From Ridgeia piscesae (Eukaryota; Annelida; Polychaeta; Sabellida; Siboglinidae), in assembly GCA_025642075.2 (NCBI GenBank), contig JAODUO010000075.1:5001-69000 (forward strand): a DNA stretch of 64,000 bases, given 5' to 3'. The notes below the pieces were generated by a model. The model saw only the letters and a list, made by a program, of their open reading frames with translations. It ran no database searches and was not told the origin of the DNA. A program made the translations under genes and the position numbers. Of the stretch, positions 1 to 10,958 are shown piece after piece (position 1 is the first letter of the stretch; each line of letters starts with the position of its first letter).

Positions 1-935
1 TAAATAATATAATAGCAGAGCGTCAAATTTATTTGAAGTAATTACTGTGTCGACATGTGTTCACTGAAAATATCGCCAACCGGACGCGCATGTACATCAC
101 CATCAACATCTTTCTGCTCTGGCAGTAAGACTTTTTTCCGCCCTTATTGCCAGAGCAGCTGTGCGGATCGATATTAAATTATCGCAATTTCCCCCCACGA
201 TCGCCTAGATCAGTCAAAAACGATACCAGGGCGTCATGTGTATCTGAAACAATGACTATGTCGACATGTGTCCGTTAAACATATCGCCAACCGGACACGC
301 ATGCACATTACCATCAATCGATTTCTGCTCTGGCAATAAGAATTGTTTTCGCCCTTATTGCCAGAGCAGCTCTGTGGATCGATATTATCGCAATTTCCCC
401 GCCACGATCGCCTAAATCAGTCAAAAAGCGATACCAGGGCGTCGTGTTTAATCTGAAACAATTACTATGTCGACATGTGTTCGCTATACATATCGCCAAC
501 CGGACGCGCATCATATTAAATATCAATCCCCCACATCGCTCTAGATAGCAATAAGAATTTGTCCAGGCGTCATTATCTGCAACAATGACTGTCTGAGCAT
601 TTGTTCCAGAACATATCGCCAACCGGACGCGTATGCACATTACATCAATCGATTTCTGCTCTGACAATAAGAATTTGTTTCGCCCTTATTGCCAGAGCAG
701 CTCTGCGGATCGATATTATCGCAGTTTCCCCGCCACGATCGCCTAAATCAGTCAGAAAAACGATACCAGGGCGTCATGTGTATCTGAAACAATTACTATG
801 TCGACAAGTGTTCGCTAAAATATCGCCAACCGGACGCGCATGCACATCACCATCAATCCATTTCTGCTCTGGCAATAAGAATGATTTTTTCCCGCGCTTA
901 TTGCCAGAGCAGCTCTGGCGATTAAGCTAAGCCTA
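1..935. repeat. Satellite array, ~209-bp unit with internal hairpin
   Basis: A recurring block beginning ATATCGCCAACCGGACGCG starts at about 70, 281, 490, 613 and 820, giving spacings of 211, 209, 123 and 207 bp. The third unit has an internal deletion that removes its hairpin. Every full unit carries an inverted repeat, CTGCTCTGGCAATAAG facing CTTATTGCCAGAGCAG, with a loop of about 13-17 bases (114-158, 325-369, 656-700, 864-912). The array runs off the left edge of the window, so its true length is unknown. It may be a free satellite or the tandem core of a non-autonomous element; the sequence does not decide. Confidence 0.93.
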
Positions 936-3685
936 AATATAATGAATGATGAGTTATGTATGGTTAATGATATAATCGACAGGTGCAATTAATATGCCTT
1001 GACAATGATGACACTCTGCCCGTGAGTTATTTTGACAAAGATGATAAGACCTCAAATTTCAAGCACTTGTTCAGTGGTGATGCTATCACTGTGGTGATTC
1101 CTTGTGACTTATACTGAAAATAGAATACAAATAATATAAATATAATACTAATATTAAAGTGGAAATATGTAAGAGAAATATAGTAATTGCATGTAATGTA
1201 TACATATAAGCATCCAAGATGTTACAATCGCTACGTCAGTCCTACGAGTAACAAGTAGACGCATCACATCATGAAGAGTAACATTTTTGGAGGCCTAATT
1301 TAAAATTAAGACACACACAATTGGTTTGGCACTGTACTGTGGCAATACTACATATGTCATATATGCATGCTTAATTGGCTAAACTTTGGATATACAGGTA
1401 CTGTAGTGCCCAGTATTTCTTATTGAGACCGAGTGATACTAGACTGTGACGGCGTGACTGTGAGTGATACCTGGCTTTAATATCGCTCGTATTGTTTTGG
1501 TCTTTCGCATGACTTAATAATGTATGTCTCCATTAAAAAAAATTGACAATAAACTATTCACATTATTATGATGATTTTCCGATTTAATCTTACTTCAAGT
1601 ATATCCTGAAGTTCGGAAATTGGCACAGAATCCACTTCCGTGTTGCCACTGTGACTGTGGAACAGTGTGCGTCCATGGTTTCGACTTTCTATGACTCCCG
1701 GTGAGGGCGCTGCGAAATTCGAACATATTTTTCCGCTATTCGGAGTCGGCGATCCCTCTACATTTTATATCTGTGGGAGTATCGATCTGTTGTCGATGTG
1801 CGATTTGCGCGCAGACGCGTTGGTTCGACTAATAGGTAAGTAATACGTAGTTTGACAGGTAGTGAAAAATAATTTAGCAATTCAAACTTAAAGTTAAACA
1901 GAGCAATTATTATACTTGTATGGTCACACATATTAAATACAAATACTTCATTCTATCGGGCGAAACAAGAACTCGCACGTGGCGTGCTTTGGTGCGCCAT
2001 GTCATGACGAAGATCACAAGTGCTTCTTCTATATGAAGGTACGTTTGTAACGATGTATACCGATAGTACATTTGATTACGCAGGATCTTGTTAATAAACT
2101 ACGTCGTTGCGAAAGTACAAATCTAAACTTCAGGGTCGAAGTGTTGGCAGTAGTTGTTGGTCGAAGACGAAATGTTGGCAGTTGTTGATCGAAACCTGAT
2201 ATTTTTAGGGGAGCATCCGTTATCTCGTGCAATAGGTGGTTAAGCATGAACATAAAATATTAGACTAGTACAGCTAGTGAATAGTGTACACCATGACACG
2301 TGTAAGTATTACACATAACATTCTTGCACTTGTTTCCACTGTGGTCAGTGATGCCTGGCTGTAGTCTGTAATACCAAAATTATTTAATGTACAATGCAAG
2401 AGTGTGACGATGCAGAAGATCGGCTTCGCATACGCCTAAGATTTATGAAATTAAGGCAGTCTCCTGGATCAGGCAGATGTAGAGAGGATACATAGCTTGC
2501 GGGAGGCCCACATCTGATCAATCAAGGTAATGTTCACATTTTAACAATCAACAACATAGACATTATCAAAACATTTGAATATCCCATTTAAATACACATT
2601 TGTTTTCATTCACATTTTCATAATAATATTATCTTGGACATGGTCATGGAAAACTTGGTTAACTTTAGCACTCATATAATGCATATTATACCCGCACAGA
2701 TGTATTAATACACCTTTAAAAAGTATTTAACACACAATGATGACTCAGATTTTTTTTAATCAATTATTAATTCTTGAAAAATGTAGACATACATATTATC
2801 AATGTTTGAATATTTGGTGAGGGTGATATACTGTTGGCATCACAATAACACCTCATTTTGTTATTTCCAACATTCACTTTGACATGGATACAACCTCTGG
2901 CCGAACCATAAACTGTCAAAAATCATGTGTAGTAGTTATTACATCACGTACCCTGTCAAGAATATGTATATTGAAAAAAATATATGAATGCGCTATACTT
3001 GGGGGGATTCAAATAATGTTATAATGACTATGATCAGGCATCATTTTAATGAAATTAAAAACTTTAATTTCATGTACTGACAATAAACACCCAGTAAATT
3101 AAAAACAATAAAATTCATCACCGTTTTGAAAATGAACATTATTTCCCTAATATCCACATAATCAACCCACCCCTCCTTCCCTTGGAACAACCCCGGTAAA
3201 TTATTAGTCTGTGTCCCTAAGATATCAACCTGTAGATGCTGCCATGGTCTGGCAAATATGGCATGAGCCTTCGGCCAAACTCTATCGACACTAATAAGAC
3301 ATGTTTGTCATTTTGCTGTACATTCGCATCTACCTGTACAATAGACACATGTTATGCAACATGTTATGCAACACATGTTATGCATTACTCAGAGCTGTTA
3401 AATCGAACATCTCGACTAATGTAGGAACCATTCAGCCACACTGATATTAATATGCAAAGACTAACTGTATAAAATAAAGTATCCACCCCTACCAGGTATC
3501 TGTAGTGACTACTCTTCATACAGGTGAGTAAGCGTCCAGTGATTGCACATGTAACTCTCAGCCATAAGATGATGACCCTGACTAGTTCAGTAACTTTTTT
3601 GTGAGTTGTAAACATATCAAGCATGACACCAACAAAGTTATATAATCATTTGTAATTTTGATATTTTACATCATACTGATTTAAA
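936..3685. other. No recognised gene; one weak first-exon candidate near 1600-1835
   Basis: This is mostly AT-rich unique sequence. The block from about 1600 to 1835 is richer in GC and ends in AATAG followed by GTAAGT, a consensus splice donor (donor at 1836). It has no long open frame and could be a non-coding first exon or chance. A second donor-like AAG/GTAATG lies near 2526. Nothing else is recognised. Confidence 0.3.
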
Positions 3686-3689
3686 AAAT

Positions 3690-4195
3690 AAAATATCATA
3701 ATATTGTTACTTTATATGTTATGTTTGCCAAGATAAGTATGTTTAAAAAAATCCACTTATGTTCTACTGCTGTAAAATAAGCTACATACTATTTACAGCA
3801 TGTTTCAGTACTTTCTATAATGTGTGCATTATAGATGAACTTTACAAACGTTTATTTCCAGAATTTTGGTTGTCATATAACAATTCTTTCATGATATAGA
3901 ACAATTTGCCCATGAGATATAAGCACTAGGCACATGTTTGCTATAGCTAAAGCCTTCTTGGGTAAAGGCATACTTTAAAAGATTAATGTTTTTGAATAGC
4001 TACAAATAGCTATAAAGTAATAAACAAATTCTGGAAATAAACTGTTGTAAAGTTCAACTATAATGCACATATAATATATATTATAGAAACATGCTGTAAA
4101 TAGTTTGTAGCTTATTTTACAAGTAGGCATGAGTGGATTTTCCTATAAACATTTTCTTTTGCATACATCATATAACAATAAAATGTTATGAACAT
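3690..4195. mobile_element. Foldback / MITE-like inverted repeat
   Basis: The segment at about 3690-3867 is repeated in reverse complement at about 4021-4193. Shared blocks include AAAATAAGCTACA, ACTATTTACAGCATGTTTC, GTGCATTATAG and GAACTTTACAA, ending at TTTATTTCCAGAATTT on the inner side. The arms are about 170 bp, imperfect, and separated by a spacer of about 150 bp with no coding capacity. Long arms and a non-coding centre fit a foldback or palindromic MITE. No target-site duplication could be assigned with confidence. Confidence 0.8.
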
Positions 4196-4213
4196 TTATG
4201 AATATTTATATTA

Positions 4214-4216
4214 TAG

Positions 4217-4242
<26 letters not shown>
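4214..4242. repeat. (TA)n microsatellite
   Basis: A simple alternating TA run in AT-rich sequence just outside the right arm of the foldback element. Confidence 0.9.
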
Positions 4243-4247
<5 letters not shown>

Positions 4248-4373
4248 TTATAATAATCTAACATGTCATTTAAAATAAAAACAATATTTATAAATTATAT
4301 GTGTAAGCTAAGATTTCACAATAAAAGAAGATTTGATGTTCAGCACTATCCATCCGCTATTTGTGAACAAGTA

Positions 4374-4445
4374 CATTCAAAGATTCAAAAGACTTTATTG
4401 TCCATTTAAAAAACATCACATTAAAAAACGGAAATTGTTCTTCAG
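4374..4445 (-). mobile_element. LINE 3' end, minus orientation
   Basis: The reverse complement of this stretch matches the 3' terminus of the plus-strand LINE at about 5670-5742: both share the TAATGTGATGTTTT block, the AAAGTCTTTTGAAT block and a short TTTGAAT repeat tail. Only the 3' end is present here, so it is either a heavily 5'-truncated copy or part of a rearranged insertion. The two 3' ends face outward around the reverse transcriptase remnant. Confidence 0.8.
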
Positions 4446-4599
4446 TTGCACAGTAAAATGACAGTAATCCACACTCCCCCACATGTGTATGGCCCGGCAA
4501 TCAGCGTCAGAAAAAGATAGAACAAACCCGCCAAAGTGGTGAAAACAGCCACGTTAACATTCCAAGGTCTCTACCGCTATGATTGGCCACAGCGCGTCA

Positions 4600-5742
4600 G
4601 ACTGAACGATCGATCCTCGGTGCAGAGATCCCGTCCTGTCGGACGAAATCGTAGTAAATACCGGAGCTCCACAAGGATGCGTCCTTTCCCCGATTCTGTT
4701 TTCAATTTATATGAACGACATATCGTGTAACAATTCACTTATTACCCTGATCAAATATGCAGATGACATGGCCCTTGTAGGTCATCTTAAAGATGAATGA
4801 TCTCTTTTTGAGTATTTCCTTCAAATCGATGATTTAACTTGTCCAGCTTTCTTAAACTTAATATAACTAAAGCTAAAGAGTTAATATTTAGAGGGGAAGG
4901 ATTAATCAGACGCCAAAACCGGTATTCATAGGTAATCAAGAAGGGGAAATAGTCAAGAGCTTCAAGTATCTAGATACTTTACTTGATAAAAGCTTGTCAT
5001 TCTGTGATCCTGTTAATTATGTTTACAAGAAAGCCCAACAACGACTTTTCTTACTGAGAAAGCTGAACAGTTTTGAAGTTAACCAGCACATTCTCCAACT
5101 TATATACAAGAGTGTAATAGAGAGCGTTCTAACTGTTAACATAATTACGTGGTATGTCAATGTCAGTGGCAAGAACAAAATAAAGCTTGCTCATGTTGTC
5201 AACACAGCTAGCAAGGTAAAGAACAGAAACACCTGTCCAGTATATACAATGCTGCACTGAAAAGGAAAGCCTGACGAATATTGTACGATCCTACCCATCC
5301 TCTGTATGAAGCGTTTCAGAAACTTCCATCAGGGAGACGTCTAAATGTTCCACTAGCTAAAAAGAACGTATTCAAGAAATCATTTATAACCTCTGCCATT
5401 TTAATTATGAATACTACATTTTAATATACTGTATACTTTTTTTATTCCATAAACTTATTGTACTGATTTATTTAATCTTATGTATTTACCGATTTTAGTA
5501 AATAGTATTAATGTTATCATATTGTGTCTTATCAAAGAACCTTTTAAAGAAATATTACTTGCTTATTTATTTAGAGTACCTATTTAAATATTTATTTATG
5601 TATTATTATCATTTTAATACATGTATCTTACATGGATCACCAATCTTATTATTGGCATTTTAATGTGTAACTGAAAATAAATCCGTTTTTAATGTGATGT
5701 TTTAAACGGACTGTAAAGTCTTTTGAATCTTTGAATCTTCTA
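4600..5742 (+). pseudogene. CR1/L2-like LINE reverse transcriptase remnant
   Basis: Three frames together give the C-terminal half of a non-LTR retrotransposon reverse transcriptase. GAPQGCVLSP lies at 4663 onward and is followed by the catalytic YADDM at 4756-4770; a stop (TGA, 4798) then breaks the frame. A second piece reads ITKAKELIFRG (about 4867-4900), and a third runs from FKYLDTLLDKS (about 4960) through YKSVIESVLT (about 5104). The tail continues in another frame with DPTHPLYEAFQKLPSGRR (about 5290-5343) to about 5424. The 3' UTR ends in a TTTGAATC-type repeat at 5742. The endonuclease and the first reverse transcriptase motifs are missing. Stops and shifts make it non-functional. 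The clade is assigned from motif wording only. Confidence 0.85.
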
Positions 5743-5744
5743 TA

Positions 5745-6045
5745 TTTTATTCCTGATAAGGCTATAGGGCACGGTGGTAAACATTATTTCTAAAGCGAAT
5801 ATATTTCGCACCGATGCTTGGTCTGATATAATATTGCCAGCTCTTTTTTAATTTGTCGTTGTATATAACTGTTAGTGTTAGAGGGGTGAGTGCACTGCCG
5901 ACAATTTTGGAAGCTGCTTTCGTAATAATAAATAATAATAATAGTTCTATCGCGCGATCTCTAACTCAATGTTAATCACTGCGCTCACAGATTTGCTAGA
6001 AATAAATAACAATAAAACATAATTTAATATATCTGAATTAAAAGA
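5745..6045. other. No feature seen
   Basis: AT-rich sequence with a short (TAA)n run near 5930-5942, lying between the plus-strand LINE and the minus-strand LINE. No coding or repeat signal was recognised. Confidence 0.5.
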
Positions 6046-6049
6046 TGTA

Positions 6050-6832
6050 TACATTATTTGTTAAGAACAGATAATTGGGGAAATTTCACCATTTTCGCAT
6101 TGGTTTTCACCATTTTGTCAAGCCTGCTTCTTTGGCGCTGGCTGATGCCGCCGAACCACACACATATTGAGAATGTAAGAATACTCTCAATAGCAGAACG
6201 ATAGAACTGAACAATAATCTCCCTCCTCAGTCCGAACTTCTTTGGTTGGTGCAGGAATTTAAGTACACCCTTTGTTGAGCCTTTTTCACGACTAGATATT
6301 ATCGTGCCCAGAAATTTGAAACACCATTTCGATAGGTTCACTACTAATAATTATAATAATGGGAGCTATTGGGGCTTCATCCTAAAATCAACGATCATCT
6401 CCCAAGTTTTGGACGCAATCAACTGAAGGTTGTTGTTTTCACACCACGTCACCAGTCTCACTTCATGGCGGTATTCGGACTCGTCTGAGTTCGTCACTAG
6501 CCCTTCTAATGTGGTGTCATCTGCGAACTTTACAAGTTGTACGGAGGAGTGACGGGAAACACAGTCACTTGTGAACAGGGAGTACAGAAGCGGAAAAGGA
6601 CACATCCCTGGGGAGTTGCAGTGTTCAAAATAATTATGCTGGAGACAAATACTTATTAATATCGCTCATTTTGACAACCTGTGGTCGCTCTAGTAGAACA
6701 CCAAGAAGCCAATAACATATCGATGCGTCTAGTGACAGCAGATGCAGCTTGTCAAATAGTTTCTTAGGGATGACCGTGTTGAACGCGGAACTGTAATCTA
6801 CGGACAGGATCTTCTTCTTAGTTCAGCTCATC
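6050..6832 (-). pseudogene. LINE-A, C-terminal part (reverse transcriptase motif A onward)
   Basis: On the minus strand the piece begins with reverse transcriptase motif A, VDYSSAFNTVIP, at about 6803-6768, continues with WLLGVLLERPQVV, then the PLLYSLFTSDC loop (about 6593-6561), the catalytic FADDT at 6527-6513, WCENNNLQL, and the C-terminal FYRSAIESILTFS motif near 6216-6178. These motifs are in the normal order of a jockey-superfamily (CR1/L2/Rex1-like) reverse transcriptase. The frame is broken at about 6605 and 6350. The preceding motifs of the same protein lie beyond 8.29 kb, on the far side of LINE-B, so this is the distal half of an interrupted copy. Confidence 0.85.
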
Positions 6833-6949
6833 ACTCTGTAGTAGCCATGTACGTACGTGACTAGAGTATTGTCGAACTTAGTTGGTTGCAAGTAGCGGGT
6901 GGTGTTGCGCGGGTGTGAGGGATTATAAAACATAATAATGTATTTATGT

Positions 6950-8250
6950 AGGCATTTAGTGCAAGTGCCTTCTAAATGAGCCGAGTTATTGTTTGCTAAC
7001 TAATTGTTGTGTGCATTTGTTCCATGATTTGATGGTGCTCGGAAAGAAGGAGTGTTTGTAGGCTTCGATGTGGGTGGATGGTTGTAAGTAGCGGAGTGTG
7101 TTACCTCTGGTGCGTGTGGGAGCGGCTATGAATGAGTCACTCTTAGTCACTCTTAACGAAGCGGGCAGCTTGTCGTTGCACATTCTCCACAGATCTGATG
7201 TTCTTCTCTGTGGACGGATCCCACACTGTTGACGCATATTCCATGATGAGTCTGACAAACATTTGGTTGCATAACGTTTTGATGGCATCGGGGCATCTGT
7301 TGATGTTGCGCTGTATTGTTGTGTTGTTGGCTTTGTGGTGTTTGATGGCTTCCAGTAATGTTCTCACTCCTGCTATAGAAATGTTTTGATATGTGGTAAC
7401 TCGCTGTATGGGCTCACTCCCTAGACTCGGAGCATAACTCGCGTCTCCATTGGTAAATACTCCATGCTAAGGATGTCAGCTTTAGCTTGGCTGTCGCTGT
7501 GAACAGTGCCATTCTTCACGAGTGGGGCAACGCCGCTGTTTTCTTTATTTTTGCTTTTGATGAAAGACCATAACTTCTTTAGGTTTTCCTAATTTTGATT
7601 GTGTACGTCTAGCATGGAATTGATGTATTCGCTATAGACTGTACACCTGTCGGCACTCTGATTGGGTTAGCTTTTTTATTTCACGATATTTTATCTGGTC
7701 GTGGGCGCACTTAGTCAGCTGTGCCTTCTTGAAGTACTTCTTTTTCTTTCGTGACAAGTTCCTTATTTTGCCGTGGGCCCAGGGTTGGTTGTAACGTCGT
7801 GACGACATTCTTGTAGGGATGTGTTAGGCTAATTCGTGTTTGCACCTGGCAACAAACAACGCCCACAGTGTTTCTACTGGTGTATCTAGATTGTGATCAT
7901 TTTGAAGCTCGTCAGCGAATGTTGCCAGCTCTTCTTGAATCAGCCAGCTGTCTGTTTTTCGCCAGACGTGAATCGTCCTCTGTCTAGGTCTATGTCTTTG
8001 TTGGCAAGATGTCCGAGTTTACACAGACGGCTGGTTGCATCATGGTCACTAATCCATGGCATTGGTTCGCATGGAGATAGGTCCAGTATGGAGAATGTGT
8101 CGAGGAAGTGTTCGTTTGTTTGTTTTGTGTCACTGATGTGTCGATACTGTGTTTGTTTTCCACAGGATATCCGGGAGGTTTATGTCTCCTGTTATCTATA
8201 GGGGGCTGTTTGGGAATTTCGTGGCAATGCTGGATATGGCGTCACACATG
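6950..8250 (-). pseudogene. LINE-B, internally deleted, nested in LINE-A
   Basis: A second minus-strand non-LTR retrotransposon remnant. It begins with GDINLPDILW, the end of an APE-type endonuclease, at about 8196-8167. The basic linker, with QPWAHGKIRNLSRKKKKYF (about 7790-7730) and LWSFIKSKNKENSG (about 7580-7540), follows. It then passes almost directly to the RT C-terminus with LIMEYASTVWDP and VENVQRQAARFVKSD (about 7255-7143). The last frame ends at 6986 (through RGNTLRYLQPSTHIEAYK). The catalytic reverse transcriptase core is absent, so the copy carries an internal deletion near 7370-7470. Several stops and shifts are present. It sits between two pieces of LINE-A in the same orientation. 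Confidence 0.8.
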
Positions 8251-8287
8251 GAGGTTGAATAGTCAGTATTGTTATCTGTAGGTTCAG

Positions 8288-9499
8288 AGTATGTTCTGCA
8301 TCACAAAGTGCAGGGCCAAGGCAACGTAATCATCAATGCATCGGTTTTTCCTGTTGGCGATCTGGAGTGGATCCATACTGAAGTTACTGACAGACTTTAG
8401 ATACAGTCGCACCAACACCTTCATCACCATTAACGTCAGAGCCACGGGACTCTGTCACGTTGGACTTCTTCGGTACAGGAATTATGGGTAGATACCACCA
8501 ACTGATTTTCCATAGGCGGCCATTGTAACGTTTCTTTGATTTCCTACTAGGATTATCAATCCATGGTATTGGACATTTCAGACTTTAATTAGTCTCCATC
8601 GACACATATCATGTATAAAAGTCGTGAAAATGACATCTCTTTCTCCTACAATCCAATCTCTAACCTGATACCCCTTCATTTTTACTTCAATCAGCGGCCG
8701 ATTGCCAATGTTGACACCTAGGCCAAATTACACCTGTTTGCATACGCACCCTTTCACTTTCTGACAAATATAATTATTTTGCAGCTGTGATATCACGCTA
8801 CGCAGAAATATCATTTCCATTCAACCAGTCCTACATTCAGTGCTTCCAGAAATTTACAAAAAGTGCACAATGCAGTTCTTTTAAGCAGGGCTACTATTGG
8901 TAATGGCGTAGGACTCCATCTAGTGGTATGTCCCCTTATGGTCGCTGCTTTAAAACAGACAGGAACAGTGTGCTGATGGAGAGAGGCGTTAAATAGGTCC
9001 GTGAATATAGGGGATAATTAATTAGCGCAGCGTTTCAATGTGGAGGTGGAAACGTTGTCAGGACCAGCTGTATTCCTGCTGCTCTGTTGGTTCAAGAGTT
9101 TTCTCACCTTGTGCTCTTGCACAGCATTGTCGGGCAGGCGGTCCGATATAGGCGTCGAATTCTGACGATCGAAGCGGGCATAGATGTTCTGGGCAATCAG
9201 AGCTAGGGGTGGAAGGCTTTTGCTTGTGGCCACTAATGCACAGGAGACCGTACCAGAGAGCGCGCGTAGGTTTGAAAGAAACTGGCCTTCACGCTTACGT
9301 CTGTGGTCAGTTTTCGCTTCCCGTATCGCTCTTTCGACATCATACTTGGCTTCTTGGCTTCCTTGTACAATGCACGGTCGCCGCTCTTTAAAGCATCCTC
9401 CTCTTTCAGTTTCAGTTTTAGTATCTGGTGAACCACGGCTTGTCATAACACTTTCACATTCTTTTGGAGCATACCCATATCCTGACAGAAGCTTATGTA

Positions 9500-9552
<53 letters not shown>

Positions 9553-9590
9553 ATGGTACGGCGTTTTATTTTCTGAAACATAGTATTCAT
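8288..9590 (-). pseudogene. LINE-A, N-terminal part (linker and reverse transcriptase motifs 1-2)
   Basis: On the minus strand the linker protein (REAKTDHRRKREGQFLSN) leads to KVRKLLNQQSSRNTAGPDNV near 9130-9050, which is the segment just before the reverse transcriptase. After a gap with broken frames come IPVPKKSNVTES (about 8485-8450), PVALTLMVMKVLVRLYLKS (about 8446-8390) and MDPLQIANRKNRCIDDYV (about 8375-8320), ending near 8290 with LALHFVMQNIL. A (TA)n run has expanded inside the linker at 9502-9549. In the family this is followed at once by motif A, which is found at 6.8 kb, so LINE-B interrupts the element here. Confidence 0.8.
9502..9549. repeat. (TA)n microsatellite
   Basis: About 24 TA dinucleotides inside the decayed linker of LINE-A. 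It produces an artificial YIYIYI run in translations. Confidence 0.95.
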
Positions 9591-9640
9591 ATCGCATAAG
9601 TATAATAGAAGGAATAGTTAAACATGGAAATATAACTCAC

Positions 9641-9779
9641 CTGTCTTGCTCTTGCACTTCCCGTCCTTATACCGGTAGTCTTGTTTGCAGCAGAACATGT
9701 CCTTGTCGCACTTGTCAACTTTGTAGCAGTAACCTTCGTTCATAGTCACACTCGGAGGTTGTCGTGCAGGATTCTTCAT
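9641..9779 (-). CDS. Candidate cysteine-rich exon of a host gene
   Basis: The minus strand reads an open 46-codon segment from ATG at 9779 to an AG/GTGAGT consensus splice donor after 9641. Its translation has closely spaced cysteines: GYCYKVDKCDKDMFCC, then nine residues, then CKSKT, i.e. C-x5-C-x5-CC-x9-C. Charged residues (K, D) dominate and no transposon protein motif is present. This pattern is usual for an internal or first exon of a small secreted or extracellular disulfide-rich module. An alternative acceptor (AAG) just after the ATG would make it internal. The next exon would lie below 9.6 kb, beyond the LINE insertions, and was not found. I do not recognise the family and infer no function. 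Confidence 0.5.
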
Positions 9780-9859
9780 ATTTTGTTTTTATAACGAACA
9801 CGGATTCGTTGTTAATTTACTAAAGTTTAAATGTGATTGTCATCTTTATTGTCCCACAG

Positions 9860-10500
9860 CGACGTAGGCAGTGGCACGGGCGTCGATCGGTGGGGGACGG
9901 GGGGACGCGTCCCCCACTTTTCAGCGTGGGGGGGACAGCATAGGAATTGTCTCTCCCCCCACTTTTCAGCTCAGAAAAATTGCGAGGCATATAGCCTGAC
10001 TCACCACTCCTCTCTCTTAAAAGCCGCTACACAGGACTAGCTAGACTATAAACTCGCGATATGAAGTTCCGACCATGCACCCATTAGAAAATCGACTAGA
10101 TCAATTGCTTCGCTGGCCACACCGCGCAATTTGATCTTACTTAATAAATAACCATCATGCCGGACTGCGCCGTTGCCGGGCTCTATCAGTTTGCAACCTT
10201 GTGTTGATATTATTTATAGGCTCCAGCACGGGCGTTGGTCGGTGGGGGACGGGGGGACGCGTCCCCCCACTTTCCAACGTGGGGGACATCATAGGAATTG
10301 TCCCTCCCCCCACTTTTCAGTTCAGAAAAATTGCGGGGCAGGCATGTAGCGTGACTCACCACTTTCTCTCTCTTAAAAGCCGCTACATAGGACTAGTAGC
10401 TAGACAATAAACTCGCGATATGAAGTTCCGACCACCCATTAGAAAATCGACTGGCCACAGTGCGCAACTTGATCTTACTTCAGTAAATAATCATCATGCC
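9860..10500 (+). repeat. Tandem repeat units 1 and 2 (~352 bp) with GGGGAC/GTCCCC cores
   Basis: Two adjacent units share GCACGGGCG at 9874 and 10226 (period 352), a GC-rich palindromic stretch GGGGGACGCGTCCCCC, the phrase CCCCCACTTTTCAG and the block CTCTCTTAAAAGCCGCTACA. Each is followed by the linking phrase CATCATGCCGG and, at the unit junction, CTCTATCAGTTTGCA. There is no coding capacity. A short reverse-complement scrap of the same core is present at about 11938-11985. Confidence 0.9.
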
Positions 10501-10958
10501 GGTGTAGCACTTACATTTTTTCGGCGTTATAAACGTTCCGATTGACGTTTCTGCGCATGCGCGATAAATGTAAAATCATTAATGTGCAGCGAAAGGACAA
10601 TGCATTTATGGTATAAATATTACGGGTTGTTCGTTAGGATATATATATAAAGTTATTTGTAGCAAATTAACACGAGGCAAACAAGTTTTGAAGCATGTTT
10701 TGATAGCAAACGTGACTATAGTCCGCCATAATCCGTGACGGTGATTTAAACAAACGTAAGATGTTATGATGTATTGAACGACATTTAAGCAACTCTTCAC
10801 AGTAATCATCACAGAAGAGTTGACGAACAGCCCGTGGCATACATACCAAAGATGTTTTATCATTTCGCTGCACATTGGTGATTTTATATTTATCGCGCAT
10901 GCACAGAAACGTCAATCGGAAAGTTTATAACGATCGGGAAAATGTAAGCGCGACACCG
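10501..10958. mobile_element. MITE inserted in the tandem repeat
   Basis: Terminal inverted repeats of at least 85 bp: the left arm begins TGTAGCACTTACATTTT near 10503 and the right arm, read in reverse complement, begins TGTCGCGCTTACATTTT near 10955. Both then share CGTTATAAACNTTCCGATTG and GCATGCGCGATAAAT. The element is about 455 bp and non-coding. Units 1 and 4 of the surrounding array are uninterrupted at the same place (CATGCCGG), so the empty site is visible. CCGG or CGG at both ends may be the target duplication. Superfamily not assigned. Confidence 0.85.

Noticed and set aside
4374..5742. Twin-primed LINE inversion
   Set aside because: Twin priming inverts the 5' part; here both outer ends are 3' ends.
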